A stretch of DNA of 64,000 nucleotides, from contig NC_091869.1 of NCBI RefSeq assembly GCF_019399895.1, positions 2,356,001 to 2,420,000 on the forward strand. The letters are read 5' to 3'. The notes under the pieces were generated by a model. That model made no database searches and had not been told where the DNA came from. It saw only the letters and a program-made list of their open reading frames with translations. Source of the stretch: Cardiocondyla obscurior. Lineage: Eukaryota > Arthropoda > Insecta > Hymenoptera > Formicidae. The number at the start of each line of letters is the position of its first letter. The first letter of the stretch is position 1. Shown here one piece after another: positions 35,563 to 49,000 of the stretch. Made by a program: the position numbers and the translations under genes.

Positions 35563-38288
35563 ATGAAGGAGGTTCAAGAGCAGCAGCAGCCCGAGTCAAT
35601 GGAATCCAACGAGTCGGTTTCCGGTTCGAACGAATACGCCTATCGACCGCTCACCACAAAGCACAGGAGAGCTGGAAGCACCGGAACAACTGGCGACGAG
35701 GAATACACCACGGACGAGGACGAGCTCTATACAGACGAAACTGATTGCGCTGCCATACATCCGCCGCATCCGATTCTTAAATCCGATCTTGCGAGAGCAG
35801 CTACGGATCTCTTTGGATACGCTACGAAACGTGAAGATGAGGATGAAGAGCCTACTAGTCTGTTCGATGAGGACGATAACAAGTTCCTAAATGATAGGTG
35901 CGTTTAAATTAATTTTTAAATTAATTTAAATTAATTTTTAAATTAATTTAAATTAATTTTTTTTTTAAAGCGTATTATTTATACGCTACCGACGATCGGA
36001 ATAATTTCTATATTTAAAAAATAAAATGTACGGTTCTAGTTCCAGTTCAACTAAAACTGCTCCATTGTTTGCGTACAACGAAAAATTGCCGGATGTCTTA
36101 TCACGACATCGAAATCCATCGGAAGAGAAAAAGATCGTCAAGTCTTGCGAAAAGGTGAACTCTCACGAATCGGAAGCCTCGGAATCTCAAACTCAGCGTA
36201 CGAAACCTTTAGATTTTCGATTGAATGAAACCGAGTCCGCGGGAAGCAATGAGAAAACCGATACAAATTTAAAAAAGGACGATTTTTCAGAATCGTCAAA
36301 AATACTCTCTCTACCTAAAGATACGCAGGTAATTTTAGTCACCGGTACATTAAATTTAAAAAATTAATTTTTTTAATAATAAAAAATTGAATTAATACAA
36401 AAATAATTATAATTGTACAGATTTGCAATAGATTAAAGTAGATATAAATTTTTTTGATACTGATGTGATATTCGCAAAAAAATTATTTTAGCCAAAAGAA
36501 CCGCCGCAACAAGAATCATTGTGTGTTTCTAAAAAAACTAATGGACCGCCGTCGCCTACTACCTTACAATGGGGAAGAGCAGTGGCCGAAGTGAAGGAAC
36601 ACGCAGTGGCGAAGTTACAGGAAGAGCTTAAAAGAGCTCATGAAGAATTGAAACTGAAGGATGAGGAAGTGGCTAGACTCTCACGGATAAGGCAGGATGT
36701 AGAAACTGAGCTCGAAGAACTCACTGCCAGCCTTTTTCAAGTTAGCCATAAATTTTGTACTTGCATAAAGTTGTGCATTGAATTATTTTAAACATTTCAT
36801 TATTTAATGTATGTTTATTTTAGGAGGCACATAATATGGTTCGAGAAGCTAACGTACGGCAGGCAACGGCAGAACGTCTTCTCGAAGAGAGTCGCATGAA
36901 GTCAGAAGTGCTTGCGGCTGAAGTAGCAGCTTTGAAAACTTTGGTGCTTACGTCTACGCCGTCAAGGCCTAATCCCCATTTGCACCCTCAAATTGACACG
37001 AAAGGGCGCGTTAGCAACGGGGAGGAGAACCAACAGGGACTTTTTACGAAGAAACACCGGAGGTAATGAATTATATTGATGATTTTTTCAATTTGTTAAT
37101 TTTATAATTTGTTAATTTTAAAATGAGAATTAAAATATATTATAAAACGTATTAAAAAAAAAAACGAAATAGTTATCAATTAATAAAAATTATAGCACTT
37201 ATTTTTGCAAGCTAAAATATTGTTATAATATATAAAAATAATAATCTGCAATTCTGATGTAGATCGCCGTCGCATTTTAACTTAAAGTACGGCCGAGAAA
37301 ATTCACCACCTGAATCTCCTGTAAAAGAACAAAGGCCACCTTTGCCGACGGATAAGGAAGCTCTCGAAAGAGATTGGAAGCGCGATCGTGAAAAGGAAAA
37401 AGAAAGGGAGTGCAAGGACTTCGGACTGGAAGTTGATCCGAGAGTTCATACAGAGTTTCTTAGATGGAAAACGAACCCTTGTGTCGACAAAAGCGATCCC
37501 TTCGTTGCGAGAGTATTTAGGGAGGATATCGATCTCTGCTTGGATTTTCCGAATAAAGAATTAGGTGCTAAAGTCAGGCAAGCTGTTTTAGATGGCATCA
37601 TATTTATCGAAGCGGTCAGCGATAAAACAAAACTCGCTTTTCCTAAGTACGTTCTTAAATTTCTTTTTATATTAATACTTAATATTTTATAATTTACATT
37701 ATCACATTTTTATAATGTTTTTCGTAATATGTTTGCAATATTACATTGTAATTTTCAAGATTGTTCCAACAATAGCTGGAAATTGTATGCTATTACTATC
37801 GATTTCAGAAAATGTGCGCTATTGGAGGCGCCACGGCAATGCCATTACCGGATGCGACTTGGCGATCAAGAAAACCAATGGCACTGCATTTCGCAAATCT
37901 GTCGCAATCGAGTAAGTTTTACATAAAGTATTATTTAATTTTATACAAAAAAAAGGCTCTACTTTTTAAATAATTATGTGATTGTAGATTATAGCAGTGT
38001 GTGACTTTCTCAATTATTTGAGATACGTCGAGCGTGGCCTCGTCAAAAGCTCAGGTATTTTAAACTCATGTCTTTTAAACTAAGGTAAAATATTTTAATA
38101 AATAATTCTTATTGCCATACGTAATCAAATCTTCGATAAAAAAAATTGAAAATACGTTTTTATAATTTTTACTTATCTGCTAATATAATGGAGTTTATTA
38201 ATCTACAGTTCACGACGTTTACTGGGAGATCACGCGGCTGAGAAAAGAAATGGTTTTCGCACGGTTAGGTCTGGCATTGTCGTCCTGA
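35563..38288 (+). CDS. Rab3ip: Rabin8/RAB3IP-type guanine nucleotide exchange factor (Sec2 domain)
   Basis: The model joins eight exons: 35563-35897, 36040-36328, 36492-36740, 36824-37062, 37263-37646, 37809-37911, 37988-38054 and 38209-38288. They give 581 residues with every frame joining. An acidic, disordered N-terminus (1-208) is followed by a long coiled coil (about 232-336) with the Sec2-type signature LTASLFQEAHNMVREAN (about 285-301), which in Rabin8, GRAB and yeast Sec2 catalyses GDP release from Rab8/Rab3-type GTPases. A basic linker precedes a conserved C-terminal region (about 400-581) with four spaced cysteines (500, 509, 524, 529). The family acts in exocytosis and primary ciliogenesis as a dimeric cytosolic protein. 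An in-frame TGA nine bases upstream fixes the start. The donor after exon 3 (GTTAGC) is weak, but family alignment supports it. An AG six bases inside exon 2 could move its start to 36046. Confidence 0.92.
35906..35965. repeat. 22-bp AT-rich tandem repeat in intron 1 of the Rab exchange factor gene
   Basis: Two full copies of a 22-bp unit (35906-35927 and 35928-35949) and a partial third sit eight bases after the exon 1 donor at 35898, ending in a T tract. The intron is only 142 bases, so the repeat makes up much of it. Confidence 0.75.
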
Positions 38289-38516
38289 GGTTCGCGTAGG
38301 CGGGATGTCATCTAGTCTCGTATCAATTCGAGCTAAGGGTATTGTTTAAAAATAGAATATGTCCGTGAATCGTGCAGACTAATTTAGCTCTCGTCGATTA
38401 TCGGTCTTATCAGCAGCGAAGGAAAGGGTGCGACGTTGTAACATATATCTTTCCGTATACTGGGCGTTTCAGAGTACCTCCAATAACGTTAATATTTATC
38501 GATATTTTTAATGAGT

Positions 38517-38522
38517 AATAAA
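38517..38522 (+). terminator. Poly(A) signal of the Rab exchange factor gene
   Basis: AATAAA about 230 bases after the stop codon at 38288. Assignment is by position only. Confidence 0.45.
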
Positions 38523-40168
38523 TTATTATTGCGAATATCGATAAGGGACTTTATTCATCTCAAACTTCTTTGTTCTTTTTTACATTCATGAAAGCATTGT
38601 TAAGGATGTTCTGAGATTTCATGTGCATATATTTAAAGTCTCTCTAATTCTGTAAAATCAGAATAGCTTGATGAATTTCCTCTCGGATTAGTGCCGCGTA
38701 CGGCAGATTCTAGATTCAATTATTCGCGAAGAAGTTGTAAGACGACAATGAAGCTAATTACGAGGCTGTGAATGATCTTGACATGCAGATCAGACATTAT
38801 CGGCTCTCTTAAACGAAGAATGTAAATAATAGGAAAGATTTTCAACATTTTGCGCGCTTTTTGAAGTTTAATAGACGTCGTCGGATTTATTGTTAGACTG
38901 TGAATTATGACAGTAGAGCCATCGATTATCATGAAACAATTTGATGATTAAAACTCATATTATATGAGATTATTTTATATCGTGGTTTTGTATTAACACA
39001 CAAAAAATAGTGAAATTATGTTAAATTAAGTTTTTATATTCGTGTTTTTTGTTTGAATTGAATTTTTTTATTCGCTATCACATGTCGGATCCTAGTTATT
39101 TTGTTATTTCGTGTTAGATTATCGATATGTTGTACTTTGTGTTAATTATTAATTTGATTAATGGCTTCCATAAAATATTTAATCGCGATCAATAAATTTG
39201 TTATCATTTCAAAGTGTTTATACCGCTGAAGCTTGAGAGTATAAAATTATCACGTAAACTTCCGATTAATTTATCGTTAGATCATGATGACTATGTATAC
39301 TTTCGACATTATTACTCACAGAAAAGAACTTCATCTGTGCGGACCATACAAATTTCTAAATTCTTAGTGTAAATAAAGTTCCTCGGAATTTTTTAATTTT
39401 TTTTTTTTTTCATGACATGTAACGAATCTATACGTCTATATTACAATGCGTTCGATTATACAGAACGTACTTGTTTTTACTCTATAAGTAGTCTGACGTA
39501 CTGCAAGTGAATATTTTACCGTAAAGATTGCATTGTTACGTCAATCAAAACTGACATTTACGTCAGTCATGTATTTTCTGGCTGTATATATAAATATATA
39601 TTTTGTTAACTATACGAAAAAAATATTCTTAATTTTTAATTTTAAATTACAATACTCTAATAAAACTTTTTTTTTTTAGACAAATAATTTTTGCGATAAC
39701 TTGTTGATTCACTCAATGACTCGAAGCATCGAAATTGTCAAATTTTATGAGACTTATCTCGATTTTGTTGTCTTCCATCATTAATCATGTTCGATATTAA
39801 AAGTGCGAAAGAAAATTATTACGTAATTGGTTCATCATTTCGAATTATGCCAAACGACACGTGCGGCCAACGATGAAAATAAATGATAACGTTCCCTAAA
39901 ATATTACGGAACGTAATAAAAAGACTTCTCGTAAGCATTTCTTTTGAGAATAGGAAACATGTTGATGTATATTGAATGTAAATAGAACCTTCTAACATTA
40001 CGTGAGATAGAAACTTGTATTTAAAAACGAAATACAGATAATCGCCATTGTAAAAAAAAATAAAAGATATAATGATTAATTATTACAATCCTTCTAAAAA
40101 AAAAATAATAATAATTACAAAATGCATAATTATTTTTCTAGCTGTACAAAATGTAGTCCAGCGCCGAT

Positions 40169-40178
40169 TTTATTTATT
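40169..40178 (-). terminator. Poly(A) signals of the P450 gene
   Basis: On the minus strand two overlapping AATAAA hexamers lie 25-34 bases after the P450 stop codon, implying a very short 3' UTR. Confidence 0.55.
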
Positions 40179-40202
40179 TCTTGCACGCGTTTGTACGACG
40201 AA

Positions 40203-42827
40203 TCATTTTCTTTTGATGGCAACAACATTTAAATCAGGCGGCGCGATTGTAAAGCCGTCGACGCCGTCTAAAATGGGATCTGGATGTCCCGGAGGTAACG
40301 TAAACTGGAATTTCTGTAATAGACACGCTGTAAACAGGAATACGCTATTTCTTGCCATGCTCTCGCCTAAGCACTTTCTGTGACCTGTTAAAACGTTAGT
40401 ATTACAATTTTCATTTATGTCATATTAACATTTTTATAATATTATATTGTGTACTAATTATATTATAATAAAATAACTTTTTTTTATACCAATGCCAAAC
40501 GGTATTAACCAGGGATCTTCGACGTAGTCGCCATTGTCGTTAATAAATCTCTCTGGGCGAAATTTTTTAGGATCTCCCCAGTGCTGCTCGTCCATATGCA
40601 CACTTCGCAAATTCGCTAGTAAGGTATAATTCTTTTTTATCTCGTAACCCAGTAGAATAGAGTCAGCCATTGCTCGATGAGGGATAGAGGTAGGCCCGAC
40701 GTTCGCCACTCTCATCACTTCCGCTATCGTCGCGTTCAAGTACGGCATTCTGAAAGCTTTCGTTTGTACACTTGCGCGGTTGCTGGTCAGTAAAATAATC
40801 TTCTTCAATTAAGTATGCTAGGTCATACTTTTAAATTCGTACCGATTTTTGTATACGACTCGAGGTAAGATTTCCTTGCCCAGTACCCTGTCGATTTCCT
40901 CGTGCACTTTTTTTTGCACATCTTGCTTCACTGTGAGATACGTGATTATAAAGCCAATTGTATTGTTCGTTGTCTCCACACCGGCGCTGAAGAGATCTTT
41001 TACAACGCTAATTAATTGCTCTTCTGTAAACGAAGAATGTTCTTTTCTGTCACATGTCGAAAGTTATTTTTCCATTAATTTTTATTATAAAAAATTAAAT
41101 GTATGACATATATATTTTTTTTTTTTATAAGTCTAGTGTTATTTATTTTAATACTTGTTAACGCTATTTTTTTTCCTTTTTACGAATTATCACGTATAGC
41201 AATTAAATAACGAAAATATGTAATATCTGCTTAAGTCTGTGTTTTCTTACGAAATAACTTTCTCATTTGCGTAAATTACATATATACACTAAGAAGCATT
41301 GTGTACCGTTAAAAGATGATACGCTTGAGCTTGATTGTTTGGTGTCCATTTCCGCTAGATAAACATCGATAAAGTCTCTAAACTCGCCATGTGTTCTAGT
41401 TTGCTTGTGCGTCGTTACTTCAGACTGAAAGAAGATATTTCACGTATACAAGGATATCTTATTTCTATCTATAGATAGGAAAATTATCTGACTAATGGAG
41501 GAATATCGAATTACCCTGATAAATTGCCACATTCGTGCCCATTTTTGGCTCAACGTGGTAAATCCGATTAACCCTGGAATAATGTGCCTTAAAAAAGGCA
41601 AGTGGGTCAATATGCCACCGGTGACGTTGGTATTTCTCACAATTTCGTTTACCACCGATAAAATCTCAGTTAACTTTGGATTTTCCAACTCATATCTACG
41701 ATCATTCTTGGCGTTATTTTCGATTAGGTTTCGAATTAATGTAATTTAAATATAATATAATTTTTTCGTGTACCTCGATCCGGCGACTAATGTCCACAAA
41801 CTATTGAGTACAGCTATGGATGTGATATTATACAAATTGGAAATTGGTCCCAATTTACCTAACGATTCTATCGTAGTTGTTAAAGAAACCGCGTCATTTA
41901 ATATCATATCCTCCATTGTAACATTACCGAATCCAAACTCCTTCAACGTTCTCAAAATAAATCTGCGTAAATTAAAATTAATTTTAATTTTATTAAATTT
42001 TTATTTAGTGCAAAGAAAATAATCAGACAAAACACTTATTTATAAAAGAAAGTAACAGTTAAAAAAAAATAAAAATAAAAAATTACTATCCGGAATTACT
42101 TTAACATGCATTGAAATTTTCTCGTTAACTTGTATTTACGTCAAAGACACGTTTTGAGTATGTAGATTACATTGGATAATTTTGAGAAACTTTAGATGCA
42201 TGTAATAATCTTATGCAAAGTACCTTCTTTGATCTCGCCAGACATCGCCGTCTGTAAATAGCACACCCCTTCGTTTACCTCCCGTTCGAAGTCTATGTAT
42301 ACATTCGTTAGGTCTGCCGTCGAACTGTGGTCGGCTCATCATCTCGATTACCGCATCTTTACCGGAAACAATGATCAGCGGTTCAGCTATGCCGAGTTTC
42401 AAGCCGACGATAGGTCCGTAAATATCGGCTAACCGGCACCAGGCATGAGAATAAAACTTTGTCTCGTCGACCAAACGTTTCACATCGAGTATGTTTCCCA
42501 CGATTGGTAAGCCGCGGGGTCCTCGAACAAAATAATTTGCAATTAATAACCTTGTAAATTGTGTGACGATATAAAATATTGAGCCGTACGAATAAAAAAG
42601 ATAATGGTAATTCTTAAAAAAAAAAAAAAATTAATATTTATAAGTGTAACAATATAAGCAACGGAAATAAGCCAAATTTTTACAATTTTTTTTATCTAAT
42701 AAATTTAATAAGAATTTAATTACTTGAAGTATAGTTTACCTGGGGGAAACAGCCGTGGCCGACGCCAATCTTGCAAAACTTTTATCACGAATATTATCGC
42801 CAAACACACAATTATAAACCACATCAT
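40203..42827 (-). CDS. Cytochrome P450, CYP2 clan (CYP303/305/15-like)
   Basis: Eight exons, listed from the 5' end: 42740-42827, 42224-42521, 41774-41962, 41515-41695, 41307-41424, 40843-41023, 40490-40749 and 40203-40384. They give 498 residues, a normal microsomal P450 length, with every frame joining. An N-terminal membrane anchor (about 2-19) precedes a basic segment and the PPGP hinge (28-31). The C-helix is WRDQRR (124-129), the I-helix oxygen-activation motif AGVETT (305-310), the K-helix EVMR (362-365), the PERF motif 417-420, and the heme loop FGIGHRKCLGE has its iron-ligand Cys at 443. All catalytic motifs are intact, so a functional ER monooxygenase is expected. Sequence style and intron-rich structure place it in the CYP2 clan, whose insect members include CYP15, 18 and 303-307 (hormone synthesis and sensory roles). 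I cannot choose the family or substrate. Two consecutive ATGs open the frame; the first is used. Confidence 0.92.
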
Positions 42828-45800
42828 TTATCTGTTATTTAACGACAACAAAAGTATTACAAAAAGAACGTGGAAGTATTTTAAAAAACTTGTTTAATTG
42901 CGGAATTTTTCTACATATTTAGGAAACAACTTTTTATCTTTCAATAAAAAATTGAAAGAACGGTACATTAAATTAACAGATGTCGCGAGTAATAAATATT
43001 ATTAATCAACTATATAATATTTATTATAATATTTTTTATAAAATTTTATTGATAGCTGTGTATCTCAGCATCGAATTGTCATTCGCAGCGCGTCATTCGC
43101 CAGACTAAAAGAAACTGCACCAGTCCCGTGGAAATTCTGTTATATGGGAGAAATATCTCCTTTCACTGGGATATTGGGCAAGAGAATTTTGGCTCAAGGT
43201 TTCAATTATGCACGAATATACTATCTGCACACACTGCTGCTGCAGACAGGCACGCAATAATTTACCTCTTATTTTACCGGTCCTGAAGTTTCATTTAAAT
43301 TACTTTGCACGGCAGCTGCGACATATAATTACTTTTCAACAGTATCCTAAGCAATCAATATTTTGTAGTTTCTTTTTTTGCGGTCTTAACAAAATGATTT
43401 GCTCTCTAAATAATAATAACAATGAAAACTTTATTACAATCAACTAGCGCTTATTCCTTTTAAATTAACCAGACAGTGAGTTTTAAATGGAGAATTACAA
43501 TCTTTAGTACTTATTTAAACGATTAGAAAAGGAACTCGTGAATATATAGGCGCGTGAAAGGACGATTCAAAACGTTTTAGAATTTCAGAGGCCAGGGTAC
43601 GGTATAATTCTTACGATTAGACGGCGAAATGGACAGTTGGGTCATTGTATCGACGATTATAGCGGCGCGAGGTAATCAGAGAAAATTATCAGCGGCAGAT
43701 GTGGGAATCGTAAATTCGCAATTCCAATCAATCGCGCTTACATCAAAGTGCGCGCTATCCCTCGCACGCTAATTCGGCGCTCGTGGTCCAGTCTAACACC
43801 TTGCGCAATAGCGTTTACGATTTCGCGCTCGCACGCGATCCTACATATCTCTCTCCTCTTTTTATACCTCGTGCCCACGTCGACAATCGTCTTCCGCTTA
43901 GCACGCAAACGTCAAATCAAAATGAGAACGATCGAGTAGGCCGGCCGGCATAATAACGATCTCGCCGCGAACCACTTAAAGTCGTCGAGTTAATCTGACC
44001 GCGATTATCCGGTTGAATTGCCGAATCGTTCGCGGCACGTAGGTTATTGACACTGTTATAATTGTTAATAAGCTATATCTTCGCGCGATAATTGTAGCGC
44101 GACATTGTTTGTCATTTATCAAATGAAATAAAATATAAAAATAATTAAAAGATTAGATGTGACGTTGCAAGAATAAGAATTAAAAAAGGTATCGATTTCT
44201 TTTTTTAATTTGTAACGTTGGCGCGCAACAGTAGGAATTTTTATATTAATATTTCTGTATAAATTGTAATTGTAATGGTTTTAATAATTTTTTTGTTTTG
44301 TTTTTGTTTGTGCATGCCTTTCAGCGAGTACAAGATTAATTTTTATTTTCGACCGCGAGTAATTGATAAGATATTTTAATCGAGTTCACCATTATTTTTT
44401 CAATTCGAAGTACGTTTTGTTCGGACGTTTTTCTCGCGCGGAAACTTCCGTTACAAGGTGCAATGACGTTGTAAAATCGGAAACAACTGCCGTCATCAAC
44501 TCTGAGGACCAGAGATCACAGCATCCGCGAGTGATGGTCCGTAAATTATTGCATATTGGCGTCAGTTGCGATAAAACGATCAACCAGAGACAAAGGAACA
44601 TATAAATCGAGTCTTACTTTCTTCGATGTGCAATGATGATTCGATGAGGCCGCGTAACATACGGGTAACGAGCAATCTCTTCATCGCAAGTCGATGATAA
44701 TAACGTAAGAAGGGAAAAGACAAATACTTAGCAGTACATTTTATATCATTAACTATAAAATATAAATTTCTAAAATAAATAAATACGTACAAATAAAAAA
44801 AAATTAGTTTTAGAGATTTAAAGATAAAGAGCAATATTATATACACTGAAGTAAATCAACAAATATAATTAAGCATTAGATAAAACGTGAATTTTTTTTT
44901 GCGTATGCACTAACATTATCATAATTCAAGGACATGAAATAGCAATTCATTAAACTTTTAAATGCGACGAGCGAAATGTTCTTCTTAACGTAGAGAACAG
45001 AATCGAACAAAGCTACAAGACTTTATAGTGCATAACGAACAAAGACATTGAAATTAAATGTTTCACGGTCAATTATCGATTGCCTGTTAAATTGAAATGA
45101 ATATAGCCAAATGTAGAATTTTTTAATGTGATAGACGAAATCAGTGCAGTGGTCTTTAAGAATTAAAAAAAAAAACTTTTTAATACTATTTGTATTTGAT
45201 AATAATTAAATAAAAATATAAATAAAAGTTAAAATATATAAAGAAATTCAGACATCTGCGTAGAATTGCTCAATTATCGTATGAGAAGTTAGGAACTGTC
45301 TTAAGCGCTAATTGGCTGACAATCGTCAAGAAATTAAACGAGGTGTTGAATTAATTCAAACATACGAATACACTCGTCGCCCGGTCACGTAAAACTTTTT
45401 GATGAGGCAATTGTTTCGACGGCGGCAAACGGTTTGTCGTTCGGTACACGTAGGTGGGCGAGAGATGTATTTAATCGGTCGATCAATCCATCATCGGGAC
45501 GACGAAGGAAATGTCGACTTGGAAAATTAAGACGCGAAATAAGAAGACGAGATGTTGCTCCCGCGTACTGCTGATAACAAGCTCGGAAAATGATGATGCC
45601 GGGTCGGAGGGGGACCTTAAAAATGGAAGCGGGGTTAGAGGGATCTGATGACAGGTGGGGGTGGTGATTCGCATTTACCGAAGGCCCAGCCGAGTTGGCA
45701 CTCAATTGGAACAGACTTCGATTCAACATCGGGCGGGTGCTATCGGTCAGCGTCGAGACTTCCGATTATTTATCGCGGTCAGTACCAATGTTAAACCAGC

Positions 45801-46046
45801 AGCTAAATTTTTTTTTTTTTTTTCCGGAAATATGATTTGGTTGTTGGCTGATCGCTTCCTAATTGCAAGTTAAATATTCGGCTAGATACCAATTGACGCG
45901 GTGTTAGATATAGATTTGTGAAGGAGGACTTTCGTTGTTTAAACGAGGGATTATAATCGAGTATTGAATTTGGTATTGGTAGGCCGTGTTTGCTGCCCGT
46001 AAAGAGGAAGATCTGAAAGGAACAAAGAAGTGATATTCTTCCGGCG
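42828..46046. other. Intergenic region between divergent genes
   Basis: This lies between the 5' end of the P450 gene (-) and the 5' end of the secreted precursor gene (+). It has no convincing TATA box for either and no supported ORF; frames such as 45385-45729 (minus) lack domains. T and A tracts occur at about 45808-45823. Confidence 0.5.
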
Positions 46047-49000
46047 ATGCTGATTCGCGCGCCATATTTTTTCTTCCTTATTCTTGCGGTAGGTTTCTTC
46101 ATTTTTTACCATTTTTCTTACGTTTTTAATATTTAAAAACTCATTTATTTTTAATAAGTATCAAACCAGAGTAAAAGGCTTTTATTTTGGCGAACAATAG
46201 ACTTTCAACAAATTTTTTTTTTTTTTGTCATTTTAATTAGATTACAGTCAATTGCACTTTTTTATTTTACTGTTATAAATATGTCGCTGTTCGATAAATC
46301 CTCTGTTACTCTTAGCGAAATATCGTCATTCTTATCGTGCCGTAAATATATTTTATTCCTTGACTATTCTCACTTTCGTGCCGACGTACTGTGCAGTCGT
46401 TTCGCTGGTTAATCTCGCGTGCCGAGATATCGTTGAGGTTGCATGGTTTGATCGGAGACCAATTGTGAAACCAACATTTTCTAAATTAAATCGCATACAT
46501 GATCGCTGTCAGGCGATATCGAACGTCTTCACTAAACTTTCTCGTGTACCTCTGGGAAACTAAATTTCTGGAAATATGTAATACTTTCAGTTTTATTTGT
46601 TCAGAGGTGCTATTAACGTCACTTTCTTTATTAATAGTATTGATTACAATTTTTATCGAAATGTAATATTACGTTTGCTTGAAGCAGGTTTGCTGTTGGT
46701 TTAAATATAATGCTGCGGTCCCACTTACTCTTCATTCACCAAATCGAGTACGTACATTAAATATACAATGCACAATTTGATGCGCATGTTAAACCCTTCT
46801 TTTTTTTGTAATTTTTATATATTTTAGATAATTATTAAAAAAATTAGAATAAGGTATATAATTATGTTTATTTAATGTGAATTAAATGTGCAAATTATAT
46901 ATTAATATATTATTTACTCTTCTTATATTAAATGCAGAACTTTATGCGTTTATCTGGTAACAAACTATTTTTTTTTTTTACAATTAATTTAATCTTGTAG
47001 TCAGCTCTTCTTCGGAAGTTATCGGTTGCCCAGATGCAAGGTTCATTTAAAGAGAAAAAAATGGATTCCGAGAATGAGTCGGGCAGTGCTAATTTAAATT
47101 CTCGTTCTGCAAAGGAAAATATGGATGTCGCATCCGAAGGGGATGAAGATAGTGAGAAAGATATTGAAAATGATGAAACTGACGAAACTGATAAAAATCT
47201 AAAGTAAAGTATAATCAATAAGACAGATCTATACGTGTAATAAGACTAATTAAGCCGTATACAATATATAATTTAATTAAAAAATTAATTACAAGTAATT
47301 ATAAATTAATAATAATAATTAAGTAAAATTTTAAAAGACGTTAGCTATTTTTATTAACTCGTGAAACATATGGGGATGCACTATTGTTATTATTAACTAA
47401 TTTAATCTTTTAATTATTTCCACAGCGCGATTCGCAGTCAGAATCAAAATACAAATCAGAATATAAATATAAATGCAAATCTCGATCATGGTAAACGTAA
47501 CCGTAACAAGCGACATAAGCGCAATAAGTTGAACTCTCCGAAACGAATAGAAGACGTCGCGACGGTTACAGAGAAAGGGACATTAGAAGAAATAGCTAAA
47601 GAAGAAATATCGACAAACTGTGTGACAAATAATAAGAAGAATCAAAGATACTCGAGCAGTTTTGTGGGCAATTTAACAAACCGTGCGCTAACCTTGGAAA
47701 AAGAGTTTCACGATGTGGTTGGTAACGATTCCAAGGTGAAAAAATCCAGCAGCGTTCACGAGGGCGAGGACATCACTTTATGTTGGATCGAGACAACAAC
47801 TATCAAGGAAGATAAGACCGTTCAGCCGACGAAGAGACTTGTTATTCGCGAGTACACGATTTCCTTTGAAAATTCAGCTACGATACCGGAAAAGTACCTT
47901 GAATGCAAAAAGTATGAAGGCGAACTGGCAGCGAACGATCCCGACACCGGCAAAACGGCTTTATTCGAGATCATAGACGAAGACACGATGGTTAGCAGAA
48001 TCGTCAATTTCACTTCGGTTAGCCATACTAGCAACGTCACAACCTGGGAGCACAAAAAAGTAAAATGTGGAGTCGGCCCAGTGGTCAGTAAAGATATCGT
48101 GGAGCTGAATGACGGTTCAAAAAATCCGAAGAAAAGGGTGGAGATCAAAATTAGTCCTAAGATGCATCAATTAACAGCGACGACAACCGAGGAGGAACCA
48201 TGCACGGAAACTTCCGAGGAAACCGGCGAAGGTAATACATTTACCGAATCTATTGAAGGCGTAACTGGGTTATCTTGTAAGAACGGAGTTTGCGAGGTAA
48301 CGGTCACTCCTAGTATTTTAACAAAATCTACTAATGAAATCAGCGCGGATAGTGAAGAAACAAGTAGCGAAAGCGAGAACGAAGAGGATCGTAGTTTACC
48401 AACTGATGCGAAAACATTGGCTGACGAACAAGTATCGAGAAGATCGACGACTTTTCCCGAATTATCGACTACGATTCAGGAATCTCATGAGAAAGTAGAC
48501 TGCGAAGAAAATTCGTCAGATCCAGCTTGTGTATTTCCTTCGTTATCAGCCCAGGCATCCACGGAAGCGCCCGAGATATCGACTTTAACTAGCGACGAAG
48601 TTACATCGGAGGAAGAGGTATCTTTTTCTTCTGTCGAAAAGAGAGTGACGAGGCAACCTTTATTTACATCGGAAGAAAAAACGAGATACTCATCCGAGGA
48701 AACTACACCAACGGATAATTCAGAAAAATTTTCTGAGGAACGCGTGTTTCAAACGACGGATGAAGTATCGTCTGTCGACGATGATAGCACTTCAATAAAG
48801 ATTACAGATGTGGAAGGAGTCGGTGATTCTACTGAAACGACAAGCGAAGAAGTAGAAAAAATCGATCATGCTCCAGATTCGAGCACGAATGTAGTGATTT
48901 CACGTGAAGTTGACACTGAGCCAGACGTTACAACTGCGATATCGAGTGACATTGAATTTACAAAAAGACCTGGCAGACTTGATCAAATTTTAGACAAGTT

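Larger units (their letters stand above)
38289..40202. other. Convergent intergenic region
   Basis: This lies between the 3' ends of the Rab exchange factor gene (+) and the P450 gene (-). An AATAAA at 38517-38522 is the likely poly(A) signal of the former. No coding sequence is supported; the DNA is AT-rich with a T tract at about 39400-39411. Confidence 0.55.

Noticed and set aside
43629..43672. Short ATG frame with hydrophobic residues ending at G|GTAATC
   Set aside because: Only 14 codons, an average donor and no downstream partner exon; expected by chance.
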